Source of the DNA: a virus
Direction: 5' to 3' (one strand)
DNA length: 24,877 bases
IMG/VR virus record: IMGVR_UViG_3300042691_022254
Location: 1 to 24,877 of that record
Positions 1 to 8,900 of the stretch are shown here, in pieces. Below the pieces are notes generated by a model, which saw only the letters and a program-made list of their open reading frames with translations, was not told the DNA's origin and searched no databases. The position numbers and the translations under genes are program-made. How positions within the stretch are numbered: position 1 is the first letter of the stretch; the number at the start of each line of letters is the position of its first letter.

Positions 1-415
1 CTGGAATAATATTTGTGTTTACTACTCCATTTACAGAGATAGCGTCTGCAGAAGAATCACCTAATCCAACTGATCCATTTAACGAGGAAGTTCCAGTAAC
101 AGCAAGAGTATTCGATAATGTAGCAGCTCCGGTAACAGCTATCGTATTTGAGAACGTTGCATTACCTGTTACGGCTATCGTATTCGAAAATGTAGCATTG
201 CCTGTAACTGTTGCCGAGTTTGCAAGACTTACAGCACCTGTCACACCTAATGTGCTCAGTGCGTTCGCTGCTCCAGTTAATGTAGTTGCGCCGGTAACAG
301 CAAGAGTATTCGATAATGTTGTGGCACCAGTTACGCCGAGAGTTGTTCCAACATTAGCAGTTGTGGATACTTCAATGCCTTGCTTTACGACAAAGTTTCT
401 GTTGACTGTAGTCAT
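1..415 (-). CDS. Tail fiber-like repeat protein, N-terminal part (cut by window edge)
   Basis: Reading leftward from an ATG at 415-413, the frame stays open to the window edge (138 codons visible), so the C-terminus is missing. A GAGG-type ribosome site lies about 10 bases upstream. After a short head (MTTVNRNFVVKQGIEVST) the protein is almost entirely a 12-residue repeat of the form AVTGNATFSNTI / GVTGATTLSNTL, about nine copies. It then enters a segment VGLGDSSADAISVNGVVNT, typical of phage fibers just before the LGS/RW-type region. The repeat matches units in the 673-aa gene at 1377-3398, so the two are paralogous or have exchanged segments. Probable role: a trimeric beta-structured fiber shaft with its receptor-binding end outside the window. 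The fiber role comes from repeat style and position after the baseplate genes; the receptor is unknown. An antisense open frame on the + strand (15-434) is a shadow of the repeats. Confidence 0.8.
   Translation of the reverse strand, partial: MTTVNRNFVVKQGIEVSTTANVGTTLGVTGATTLSNTLAVTGATTLTGAANALSTLGVTGAVSLANSATVTGNATFSNTIAVTGNATFSNTIAVTGAATLSNTLAVTGTSSLNGSVGLGDSSADAISVNGVVNTNIIP
96..319 (-). repeat. Short direct repeats encoding the fiber 12-residue unit
   Basis: A perfect 26-base direct repeat occurs at 96-121 and 294-319. Two adjacent near-identical copies with 36-base spacing lie around 137-170 and 173-206. They encode the AVTG..(T/F)SNT unit. Sequence this similar can support unequal recombination that changes shaft length. 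Confidence 0.75.
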
Positions 416-449
416 GATTCCCTTTCCTCGATGACTATATTATTGAATT

Positions 450-1370
450 TTAATTGATGAGTGTTCTCAATACTGTGACTGTACTCGTGTTAGTTGTATT
501 TGCAGCAGAATCAATATATGTTAATTGAAGGTTTGCACCAGTTTTAATTAGATTAAATGTTCCTAGAATAACATTATTCACTTCACCATATTGGCTAACG
601 AGAAGTGTAGTATTAACATTTAATCCCATTACTTCAACTACATATCTTCCAGCTGTTGTATTATTTTCAGCGTGAGCGATATATTTAACTACCTTCACTC
701 CGCTATTTGCAAATTCATCTACAACTACTGCAGTATTTGTGCTGACGGTTGCTGTATTTGCAACGATCTGCATATTCCCTGTTTTAAACAGATTACCAGT
801 AATATTTGCAGTTGCAGTAATATCACCAGTTACATTTGCTCCGCCGTTTACATTTAAAGCACCAGAATATGTTGCTGTATTAATTGCGACCTGATTACTA
901 CTTGAACTTACCTTAAATGCAGTTGTATTAATTGTTAGATTGCCACTCATATTCAACGAGCTCGACAGATCTAACGTATTACCGCTCATTACCCAACGTT
1001 GAGTTGAGTTACCGAATGTAATTGTGTTTGAATTTGGATTGAGAAGACTATAAACATAACCCTCTCGAATGAACACATCAAAACGATTTGTTGTATTACC
1101 AAGATCTAATCCATCAACATCAGCTCGTAGATCACCGGTAACGTTCGTATTTGTGTATACAAGATTTCCTGCAACAAGCAAGCTACCAGTTACAGTTAAA
1201 TTAGATGTACCTCCAGCCGAGGTATTACCGACGATCATTTCACCATTAACGATCAATACCGATGAATTAACACTTACGTTCGCGTTAAAGAGCGAAATGG
1301 TATCGATCTGGGTGTTAACATCACCCGTAACTAATAAACTATTTTCGGTCTTAAATCTTGTATTAGCCAT
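450..1370 (-). CDS. Tail fiber-like structural protein, 306 aa
   Basis: This Asn/Thr/Ser-rich protein has three visible parts. Residues 1-80 are short beta repeats (NLTVTGSLLVAGNLVYTNT). Residues 85-145 carry the fiber motif DGLDLGNTTNRFDVFI followed by TFGNSTQRWVMSG. Residues 152-185 hold a degenerate copy of the NNRVGINNTTPD...LTVTG unit (SNQVAINTATYSGALNVNG). The last ~105 residues are not repetitive and align by eye with the end of the 673-aa protein upstream: KYIAHAENNTTAGRYVVEVM...SQYGEV versus KLMVQAKKGTVTQMSEVIVAH...VYGAV. That shared end looks like a fiber-tip or trimerisation domain. The gene starts 6 bases after the 673-aa gene and is followed by a 34-base gap, so it is cotranscribed with the other fiber genes. 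No transmembrane or signal segment is visible. Role inferred from architecture and position. Confidence 0.8.
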   Translation of the reverse strand: MANTRFKTENSLLVTGDVNTQIDTISLFNANVSVNSSVLIVNGEMIVGNTSAGGTSNLTVTGSLLVAGNLVYTNTNVTGDLRADVDGLDLGNTTNRFDVFIREGYVYSLLNPNSNTITFGNSTQRWVMSGNTLDLSSSLNMSGNLTINTTAFKVSSSSNQVAINTATYSGALNVNGGANVTGDITATANITGNLFKTGNMQIVANTATVSTNTAVVVDEFANSGVKVVKYIAHAENNTTAGRYVVEVMGLNVNTTLLVSQYGEVNNVILGTFNLIKTGANLQLTYIDSAANTTNTSTVTVLRTLIN

Positions 1371-1376
1371 TTAATT

Positions 1377-3398
1377 TTACTTTATTAGATGCGCAACGAC
1401 CTTGATCGCGCAGTTTGTTGTTCCAAGTTGTACTGCTGTAATCTCTACATTAGCAGAATTAATAGCAGACAATATATTAATTATTCCAGTATTTGTAGCC
1501 GGTGAAACCACAGCACCATATACTGTACTACGAGCAGTTGTTCCATCATGCGCAACTATAACTTCAGACATTTGAGTCACTGTTCCTTTCTTAGCCTGTA
1601 CCATCAACTTTGCAGTTGAATATGTTGTTTTCGGGAAAGAAAGTACTACAGCGTTTGCTGTTCCAATATCACCATTTGCTGTAACAGTTATAACATAATC
1701 AGAGTTAAATGTAGCATCTCCAGTTACTGATAATGTATTTGCGATTGTTACTGCACCGTTTGACACTACATCACTTCTTAAAGAAGTTGTTCCTGTCACA
1801 TTTGCACTTGCCATTGTAGCAAGTGATGTGGTATTAGTTGATACAAATGTTGCGAGACCAGTAACTCCAACAGTATTTGATAAAGTTACTGCACCAGTTA
1901 CTGCTAAAGTATTTGACATCACCACATTGCCAGTTACTGCAACATTATTTGAGAATGTAGCTGTATTCGTAACCGTTAATGTATTTGATACTGAAACGAA
2001 ACCAGTTACGGTTGTATTTCCTGTAGCTAAAGTATTTGCTACAGTAACAGCACCACCAAAACGCGCAGTGCTTGTGATATTTGCGGTTCCAGTTACAGTT
2101 AATGATGAATCTGGAGTTGTGTTATTAATACCAACACGGTTATTTGTCGCATCAACAAATAGAGTTCCAGAATCAACGTTAACGTTATCTGTTAATGTAG
2201 TAATTCCAGTTACATTTAATGTTCCAGTTGTAGCAATACTAGAAGATGTGATGACTGTGTTAACAGTCGCATTTCCAACATTAATCTGTGTAGTTGAAAG
2301 ATTTACATTTGCACCTACATTTACTCCAGATGAAGCATTTGCAGTTGGAGTATTAATATTCCCACTTAATGTAGTTAATCCAGTTACTCCAAGTGTATTA
2401 GATAATGTGGTTGCTCCCAATACAGTTAATGTGCCATCAGTTTCAACCGCAGTTGAAGTAATAAATGTATTGACTGTTGTATTACCAACATTAATTCTTG
2501 TTGTGCTTAAGTTAACATTAGCACCAACATTAATATCAGATGAAGCATTTGCAGTCGGCGTATTAATATTTCCTGCCAGTGTAGATAATCCATCTACTCT
2601 GAACGCTGAAGAAACATTTGCTGTGCCTGTAACTGTAAGAGCTGCATCAGGAGAAGTATTATTAACACCAACTCTATTATTAGCTGAATCTATAAATAAT
2701 GTTCCCGAATCGAAGTTTACATTTCCTGCTATAGCATGAAGTGCTCCACCAACAACCACATTACCTGAAACATTCGCGGTTCCTGTAATTGTTAATGATG
2801 CATCTGGTGTTGTGTTATTAATACCAACTCTATTATTTGCTTGATCGACAAATAAAGTTCCTGAGTCAATATTAACATTACCAGCAATCGTATGCGCACC
2901 ACCTGAAATAACTAGATTGCCTGTTAGATAAGCAGAGATCGCATTAACTGAAACATTTGTAAATGTACTATTACCAGTTACTCGAATAGCTACATATGAA
3001 CTATTACCAGATATCGTTGTGTTTGAATTAATTACATCAAAGAAACTTGTTTCAATTGTAGTGTTTGAGGATGTTGTATTTCCACCTACACGGAATACTG
3101 TCGTATTACCAGCACCGACTGGAGTAATTCGAGTATTTGATGTGATATAAAGAACATTAGAAACAGAAGTATTTCCACCTCTTAATCCACCAGCTGTTGC
3201 ATTTGCAGATATGGCAACGATATTTGCAGCAAATGCACCAATAAGTTCAGAGTTTCCTGTGACATTATCTGCATATGCCGCTGTAGCGTTTGCAGTAAGA
3301 GTTTGGTTTCTTAAGGCAGTGATTAACTCATTTGTGCGTGTTAACCACGTGTCAAATGTGTCTGTAGATACTTCAACGTTAGCGTAATTTCTAGCCAT
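1377..3398 (-). CDS. Long repeat-rich tail fiber-like protein, 673 aa
   Basis: The start overlaps the 75-aa gene by 8 bases. The N-terminal ~60 residues (WLTRTNELITALRNQTLTAN) look helical and could be the attachment end. The shaft has two kinds of repeat. Three copies of DSGTLFVD..NNRVGINNTTPD.SLTVTGTANV lie near residues 173-213, 225-265 and 404-443. A ~70-residue tandem duplication spans 270-340 and 341-402 (GNINTPTANASS..NVGANVNLSTT.INVGN). Residues 444-570 hold shorter 12-residue TVTGxxTxSNT units like those of the last gene of the block. Residues ~572-673 form a non-repetitive end domain (KLMVQAKKGTVTQMSEVIVA, then VYGAV) shared with the 306-aa protein. The NRVGI..TTP unit is common in phage fibers and adhesins. 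Expected role: trimeric shaft plus tip that binds the host. Antisense open frames opposite it (for example 1828-2739) reflect codon bias in the repeats. Confidence 0.85.
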   Translation of the reverse strand: MARNYANVEVSTDTFDTWLTRTNELITALRNQTLTANATAAYADNVTGNSELIGAFAANIVAISANATAGGLRGGNTSVSNVLYITSNTRITPVGAGNTTVFRVGGNTTSSNTTIETSFFDVINSNTTISGNSSYVAIRVTGNSTFTNVSVNAISAYLTGNLVISGGAHTIAGNVNIDSGTLFVDQANNRVGINNTTPDASLTITGTANVSGNVVVGGALHAIAGNVNFDSGTLFIDSANNRVGVNNTSPDAALTVTGTANVSSAFRVDGLSTLAGNINTPTANASSDINVGANVNLSTTRINVGNTTVNTFITSTAVETDGTLTVLGATTLSNTLGVTGLTTLSGNINTPTANASSGVNVGANVNLSTTQINVGNATVNTVITSSSIATTGTLNVTGITTLTDNVNVDSGTLFVDATNNRVGINNTTPDSSLTVTGTANITSTARFGGAVTVANTLATGNTTVTGFVSVSNTLTVTNTATFSNNVAVTGNVVMSNTLAVTGAVTLSNTVGVTGLATFVSTNTTSLATMASANVTGTTSLRSDVVSNGAVTIANTLSVTGDATFNSDYVITVTANGDIGTANAVVLSFPKTTYSTAKLMVQAKKGTVTQMSEVIVAHDGTTARSTVYGAVVSPATNTGIINILSAINSANVEITAVQLGTTNCAIKVVAHLIK
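2070..2882 (-). repeat. Interspersed NNRVGINNTTPD fiber repeat, three copies
   Basis: Three ~40-codon units encode DSGTLF(V/I)D..NNRVG(I/V)NNT(T/S)PD followed by LT(V/I)TGTAN. They lie at about 2760-2882, 2604-2726 and 2070-2189. The copies differ at many third positions, so the duplication is not recent. Confidence 0.8.
2193..2591 (-). repeat. Tandem duplication of a ~70-codon fiber segment
   Basis: Positions 2379-2591 and 2193-2378 encode the same segment twice: GNINTPTANASS, GANVNLSTT, INVGN, VNT.ITS. The bases have drifted (for example gttggagtattaatattccc versus gtcggcgtattaatatttcc) while the protein is kept, pointing to an old duplication under selection. Confidence 0.75.
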
Positions 3399-3618
3399 TT
3401 TGTCTTCCGTTCAATGCTTTTATAAGCAACTCTTTAATCTCAGAGATGTCATTTTCTAATCTACCGACTCTATCGTTAATCTGCATCATCTCTTTATTTC
3501 TCTTCCTCTGTTCTAGAACTTTTTGATATCCTGAATTATCAATATTTATAACAGCCCTGGTGGTCTCATCAATAACATATCCAGGGACTGTCGTTTCAAT
3601 GTAATTTTTATCCATCAT
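3391..3618 (-). CDS. Small coiled-coil protein of the fiber cassette, 75 aa
   Basis: This small gene is translationally coupled on both sides. Its ATG overlaps the stop of the 778-aa gene as ATGA, and its 3' end overlaps the 673-aa fiber start by 8 bases. A second ATG follows directly (MMDKN), so the exact start is uncertain by one codon. The N-terminal half contains GYVIDETTRAVINIDNSGYQ, resembling short proteins seen near structural genes of marine T4-like phages. The C-terminal half (residues 36-70) is charged and heptad-like (DRVGRLENDISEIKELLIKA), a predicted coiled coil. No signal peptide or membrane segment. The function is not known to me. Position between baseplate and fiber genes suggests a fiber attachment or assembly (chaperone-like) role, which is inference only. 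An exact TATAAATA lies inside it. Confidence 0.75.
   Translation of the reverse strand: MMDKNYIETTVPGYVIDETTRAVINIDNSGYQKVLEQRKRNKEMMQINDRVGRLENDISEIKELLIKALNGRQNG
3543..3550 (-). promoter_or_regulatory. Possible internal late promoter box (TATAAATA)
   Basis: The - strand reads TATAAATA, the T4 late-promoter consensus, within the 75-aa gene and ~145 bases before the 673-aa fiber start. It could give extra fiber transcript. It lies in coding sequence (Val-Ile-Asn-Ile codons) in an AT-rich genome where chance matches are expected; a coding + strand match at 2691-2698 shows this. Confidence 0.25.
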
Positions 3619-5951
3619 GCTGATACCGCGATTACTCTAATATCATCAACTTCTGGAGAGAATGCTTTGACGTCTGCTAAGAACACCATCTTAATAGCCA
3701 CAGAGTCATATGCATCTACTGGTGACATAGAAGTAGTGAAATAACGAACGACATTATCATTTAAGACGTTATTATATGCAACGTTCTTAAACTTAAGTTT
3801 ATCGATCTTTAAAGCACTTCCCACTAATCCACTATTTGATACTGCATCATTTAATATTACTGCAGTTGAATTAACAGAATCTACTGCAGTTACAAGATAG
3901 TTAGTAGTGCTAAATAATGGGTTATAGACTTTAACTAGATCATTTACAGCTAAATTGGATGATAAGTCTGTAGTTGTCAATATAACGTTATTTGATAGTT
4001 CAGTCGTTACAGCTCCACTACATGTAAATTGTGATTCTGGGAAGCGTGGGAATCCATATTGAAATTCTTTAATATCATCTCTGTTTCCAGATGCACTAAT
4101 AAGATTTTCACCAGAGACTATCTCTAATGGAGACCAACTCTTATCATCAAATGCCTCACTATCTTGAGAGTTATGAATCTTCGCGTATACTAAGATCTTT
4201 GTATTTGCTGGTTTATATGCATTAATAAAAACACGGATATCTTCTGCAAATGCATTATTAGCAAGTATTATTTTAGAAGTGATATGTTTAGATTGCTGTG
4301 ATCCTCTTCCAATTTCACCATCTGTATTTGCATTTGTAGGACCTATTTTACCAGAAAAAGTAAATACATTAAGGTCAAAATCATAAAAATATGGTGCGCC
4401 AAATGTTGGCGAATTATTTACATTTGTATTCTTGACTCCAATATTAACTCTCATTACAGCAGACTTATCATTATTATATAGATTTGTTGGGGTCTTAAGT
4501 TCGTTAGATCTTGAGAATATAGCTCCATTATATGGAAGCTTAATTGGAGCACTTAAATCAGCCACAGTAAATGGTTGCATATATCCCGAGGTATTTGCAA
4601 TAGAGTATGTTACGTTAGCAGTTGTGACTGAAGTTGAAAATATATCGAGTTCGGGGTCTAATATTTCTATTGGAACATTATCAATTGAAACTAAATCTGC
4701 AGTTGCTCTACTAATTTCTGCTTTCAATGGAGTATTAATCACTGGAACTATACTTGCTCCAGAACCAGTACTTGTAGTAATTGTTGTGACTGAATGTGAA
4801 GCATTTGGAAAACCCCCGCCCGCAGAAATCATTCTAATAGCTACTACGTTACCTGTTGCATTTGTTACAAGAACACCTGTAGCATTTACTGATCCATTTG
4901 ACACTCTAATGGTGTTAGTATTGCTATAATTTCCTCCAGGATTTGATATAGTAAAATAATGTACAGAATTAGTATGGAATCTTACTGTACTATTAGCAGC
5001 AGACGAATTACGCAGGTAAATAGATTTACTAACATAACTTACTTTTGCTAATTGGCCAGTCATTACTTTATTATGCCAGCATGTATTACTAAATCTTACT
5101 CCATTTTCTAAGTCAATAGTAGTATCATCTCTGATGCTGGCAATTCTAACAATATCTTGTTGTTCTGTATTTGAAGTATTTGTTAATACTAGATAATCGT
5201 CTTCTTGATAATCTGTTGTAAAGGTAGTATTAGTTCCAACAATAATATTATTGCTAATTAAAGATTTAACAGTTCCGGCTCTACTAAAGAATGTGTTAAC
5301 CGATGCATTTGCTACTTTACCATAATTTGTAAATATTAATTCGGCATCACCAAATTCTAAGGCAGTACTCATATTATTGCACGTAAAGAACTCAAAATCA
5401 TCATTAGTAATTTCTACAGTGACCGTGTTCGATGTAAATTGTGCAATACGTAGTTCAAATTTTAGATCTTGATCTGAGAGTGGTTTTAGAGTATCATCTC
5501 CACCATCAACATACAGCTTCCCATCTCCTTCTCCGGAAGTTCCAGAATATTTCTGTGTTGTGTTTAAGATTGTTTCATTTTGAATAGCAGTAAATAGCTG
5601 ATAATCCTGATCATCAAATTTAACAACAATTCCATAATACTTGTCAGTATCTATTGCAATAGGAGTCTGAAAAGTAAATCTAGTCGCAGCAGAAGCATCT
5701 GCAACTACAGGTATGGAATTGTATTCAGCATATGCAAGTACGTCTTCGACCATTACATCTGGATTTGGGTTTTCACCATTAAATGGACATATGTATACAT
5801 GTACTGTTGGAGCAACAATACCAGACTTATTATTTTGTATATTTGGTTTATTCTTAAAGTACAAATCCAAACTTGTAACTAATACCTTCGAGGCACCACC
5901 GACAGTATCTTTTCTTATGATAAACGACTGAATGTAATTAAATTGTTCCAT
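3615..5951 (-). CDS. Large virion structural protein, 778 aa, probable peripheral baseplate/fiber-network protein
   Basis: No T4 homologue is obvious. The N-terminus (residues 5-60: QSFIIRKDTVGGASKVLVTS, LDLYFKNKP) and the region ~555-600 (HITSKIILANNAFAEDIRVF, INAYKPANTKILVYAKI) resemble segments of large structural proteins in marine T4-like phages. Two copies of an SNNxxxGTxTxFtt...ddyLvl..I.s..tI.L type beta module occur around residues 225-290 and 645-715. Around 335-405 are two glycine-rich units (ISNPGGNYSNTNTIRVSNGS; ISAGGGFPNASHS) related to the GxGY module of the neighbouring baseplate proteins. It starts 12 bases after the 1706-aa gene, with AAGAGA as a plausible ribosome site, and ends by ATGA overlap with the 75-aa gene. 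Inferred role: outer baseplate or adaptor between baseplate and fibers. Virion structural class is fairly sure; the exact location is not. Confidence 0.75.
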   Translation of the reverse strand: MEQFNYIQSFIIRKDTVGGASKVLVTSLDLYFKNKPNIQNNKSGIVAPTVHVYICPFNGENPNPDVMVEDVLAYAEYNSIPVVADASAATRFTFQTPIAIDTDKYYGIVVKFDDQDYQLFTAIQNETILNTTQKYSGTSGEGDGKLYVDGGDDTLKPLSDQDLKFELRIAQFTSNTVTVEITNDDFEFFTCNNMSTALEFGDAELIFTNYGKVANASVNTFFSRAGTVKSLISNNIIVGTNTTFTTDYQEDDYLVLTNTSNTEQQDIVRIASIRDDTTIDLENGVRFSNTCWHNKVMTGQLAKVSYVSKSIYLRNSSAANSTVRFHTNSVHYFTISNPGGNYSNTNTIRVSNGSVNATGVLVTNATGNVVAIRMISAGGGFPNASHSVTTITTSTGSGASIVPVINTPLKAEISRATADLVSIDNVPIEILDPELDIFSTSVTTANVTYSIANTSGYMQPFTVADLSAPIKLPYNGAIFSRSNELKTPTNLYNNDKSAVMRVNIGVKNTNVNNSPTFGAPYFYDFDLNVFTFSGKIGPTNANTDGEIGRGSQQSKHITSKIILANNAFAEDIRVFINAYKPANTKILVYAKIHNSQDSEAFDDKSWSPLEIVSGENLISASGNRDDIKEFQYGFPRFPESQFTCSGAVTTELSNNVILTTTDLSSNLAVNDLVKVYNPLFSTTNYLVTAVDSVNSTAVILNDAVSNSGLVGSALKIDKLKFKNVAYNNVLNDNVVRYFTTSMSPVDAYDSVAIKMVFLADVKAFSPEVDDIRVIAVSA

Positions 5952-5963
5952 GAATTATTTCTC

Positions 5964-8900
5964 TTAGTTTTTTGAACCAGTAATTATTGGTCTGTTGCCA
6001 CTTAATAGATCTATTTTTAGACGAGCTTTGCCTTTTTGTCCCAAGTAAGAACCAGGTCCAACAGTCGGCAATGTCAATACTAAATATTTAATTTTGCTAG
6101 TATTTTTCAGTATATTTGAAAGTTCACCAAATGTTGTCTGTAAAACTCCTGTTGGAAGTTTAGTATTTGGATATACGTCAAATTTAACATATCCAAATGT
6201 GTCGGTTACAATACTTGAACCAGTATTGACAACGTCTGTGCCAAATGTTCCTCCTAATGGACCACTTTTAGCTTCTATTCGCGAATTAGATAATACGTTA
6301 TCAATATACGCATCGTATCTAGTTAATGGACGTAATCCTCTAGCTTCAATTGTTATTTTATTTGGTCCTACAGATGAAAACGAATATTTAATGACATCAC
6401 TTTTCTTTAATTTAATTTTATCTTTAGATTTATCAACATAAACAGCCACACTTTCAACTTGTTTATACTGAGTTGCTTTAATACTAACATAACCTTTATT
6501 TGTTAAAAGCTCATGAACTTTTAAAGAAAATGTTAAATATTTTGGATTCCTACTTTGAACATAAGGCTTCTGGAGTAATGCATCTGCTTGAACCCCAGTA
6601 TCTATAAAAGATCCAACTTGAGCATCAACTGGATACTGCAATATGTATCCATAAAAACTTTCCTTATCTATTTTATAAGGAATCACACTATAGTATATTC
6701 CTTTTGTTGGATCATGTGTCCAAGATACTTTGCCTATTCCCTTTTTAATAGATTGTTTTGGTCCTAAAGGTCCAGCACGAAACCTAAGTGTATCAGTAAG
6801 TATATTTGAAACATTGTTATTAAATACACCAGGACCACCGCTTTTTGCTGCGAGCTGACTTCTTTCAGCTTTAGATAATTCTACAGCTGATTGTGTATCT
6901 CTAACTACTGTAGCATCGGATATAGCAAATCCTGGAGTAGTGCCTTGATATATCACAAAACGTGTTCCTCCTTGACTATACATACTTGCTCCAAGTAAAC
7001 TAGCCGGCCCCGTGTTAGCACTAAATGTAAAATCATATCTTGGCCCTGGAAATTCAATAGAACTATTTTTTATTTTATTATAAGCTTTAAATTCTGCGGT
7101 CTCTGGGCCTGAAACATATTCAAAAAGTGATGTTTGTTGAGCAGTTACTACATTAGAAGTACCACCTCCTCCACCACCTCCAGTATTAGCACCTCCACCA
7201 GTATCACCGTCACCGCCATCGTCTGGAGGTGGTGGTGGAAGCGGAGTAGTTGTAGCGCTTAACTGTCTAACAATACTATATTCTTCAAATGGTAAAGTAA
7301 TCATATCGCCGATTACACTATTTGCAAATGTAGTATTTGCTGTATATGGCTTAAATGTTATATTATTTTGATCTTTTAATCCCGTCAATCTATAATCAAA
7401 ATTCATTGCAGAATATTCTGGGTCACTTAAATCTGTAAAATCAGTCGTTGTAAAATTATCTACAAAGAATCCAAACTTAAAACGATTGGTTTGCCCATCA
7501 ACAGATGATGGTATAGCTAAACCATTAACTTCATCTTCAATTTCTTTTAAATCTACACGATTTTCAATATTTCTTAAGCGTCTTTCAATAGAAGCAATAT
7601 CTGTCATTTTATACGCGCGAGGCTGCTGATATATGATATTACCTTCATTTGTGTTTTCAGTAATAGAATATAACGTATCACGGCGATTTGTGTACTTAAT
7701 ATTAGCAATGCTCTTATTAAGTATTTCAATTAATTCTCCAGATTTAAATCTAGGTAGTGAAGGGTATGGAGGAATATTTAAAATATTAATTGTTAGAGCA
7801 TCTGTGGGTTCAGACGGGAATGATGTTTTGAATTGATCTCCCGCTAAAACAATAAAATCACTATTTGCATTTAATATTATTCTATCAGTTCTACCTTGAT
7901 ACGATTCTACATTAAATGAGATATCTCCTTGAGGGACAGGGAAATATTTTTCATCTGCGTCATTATAACGATCTGCATAAGCAGGAACTGTAGGATTAGT
8001 CGTAATATTTACATCTGTTGCAGATGTAACAATATTTGCTGTAGTATTTGCACTAATACGGAAATCAATTACATCAATTAAATCATGGTATACACCAGTA
8101 GATGTATACATTTCAGGAATTTCAAGTGTATTAATATCAGTTGCAGTTGCACTTATTGTTGCAAGGTTTGCAGAATCAACTACTTTATAACTTGACTTTG
8201 TGTAAATTCCACCAGTTTTATCGAATGCATCGAATTTAACTAGTAGATAATCACTTGCGCCAATTGTGTATGTTGATTCTGGTCTCTTAAATAAGTATCC
8301 ACCATCATACGAATTCTCTGTTTGATTGTGGTCAATAAAGAACTCGTTTGTAATATCCGTAGAATTAGTATTAACAGTTGAAGAAGTTGATGTATATACG
8401 CTTCTTAATCTGAAGATGTCAGGAACACCAAGATACCATGGACCATTTACACCACTTGGATGTGTTCCAATATTAAGCTTAACTAGACTATTTCTAAATG
8501 TGTTTTTAGAAGTTGGAGCAATTGAAGTTCTCTTAGCATTATAAGAAACTGCAACATCTCCTCCAGCTACAAAATTTGCAGGAGGATTGGTGTAGATTCT
8601 TAAATAAGATCCATTAACATTTGCTGTTCTATTTGGACGCGAAGCTAATTGAATAGGAGTATATTTAGGAAGAATAAATGAAACATTCGCTGATGCGTTT
8701 GTTAACCCTAAACCAGAATCTACTGTAATATGAGTTGCATTTGTAATTCCAGTTACTTTTCTAATCTTATCCGATGTTCCATATACTTTGATATAATCAC
8801 CAATTGACAAGGCTGCACCAAATGTTGCATTTGCCAATACAACTCTAGTATTTGATGTGCTTCCTGCACCGACGCTGGCGGTACCAAGGTTTGCTGTTTC

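Noticed and set aside
15-434. + strand open frame of 139 codons at the left edge
   Set aside because: It is the complement of the partial fiber gene (1-415), with the same repeat period and no independent features.
2691-2698. TATAAATA on the + strand inside the fiber gene
   Set aside because: No + strand gene follows; it is best read as a chance match in AT-rich coding sequence and serves as a warning for other single matches.
1828-2739. Long + strand open frame (303 codons) opposite the 673-aa fiber gene
   Set aside because: It is antisense to a strongly supported repeat gene; its Val/Thr/Pro-rich translation is what the complement of the repeated fiber codons gives, and it lacks a ribosome site or family motif.
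1-3398. Repeat-rich left end as a CRISPR array or tandem non-coding repeat
   Set aside because: The repeats are in frame, have codon-level drift and encode known fiber units; there are no uniform spacers.
4432-4929. + strand open frame of 165 codons with hydrophobic stretches
   Set aside because: It lies wholly inside the 778-aa gene on the other strand; the hydrophobic look comes from the complement of Asn/Thr codons.
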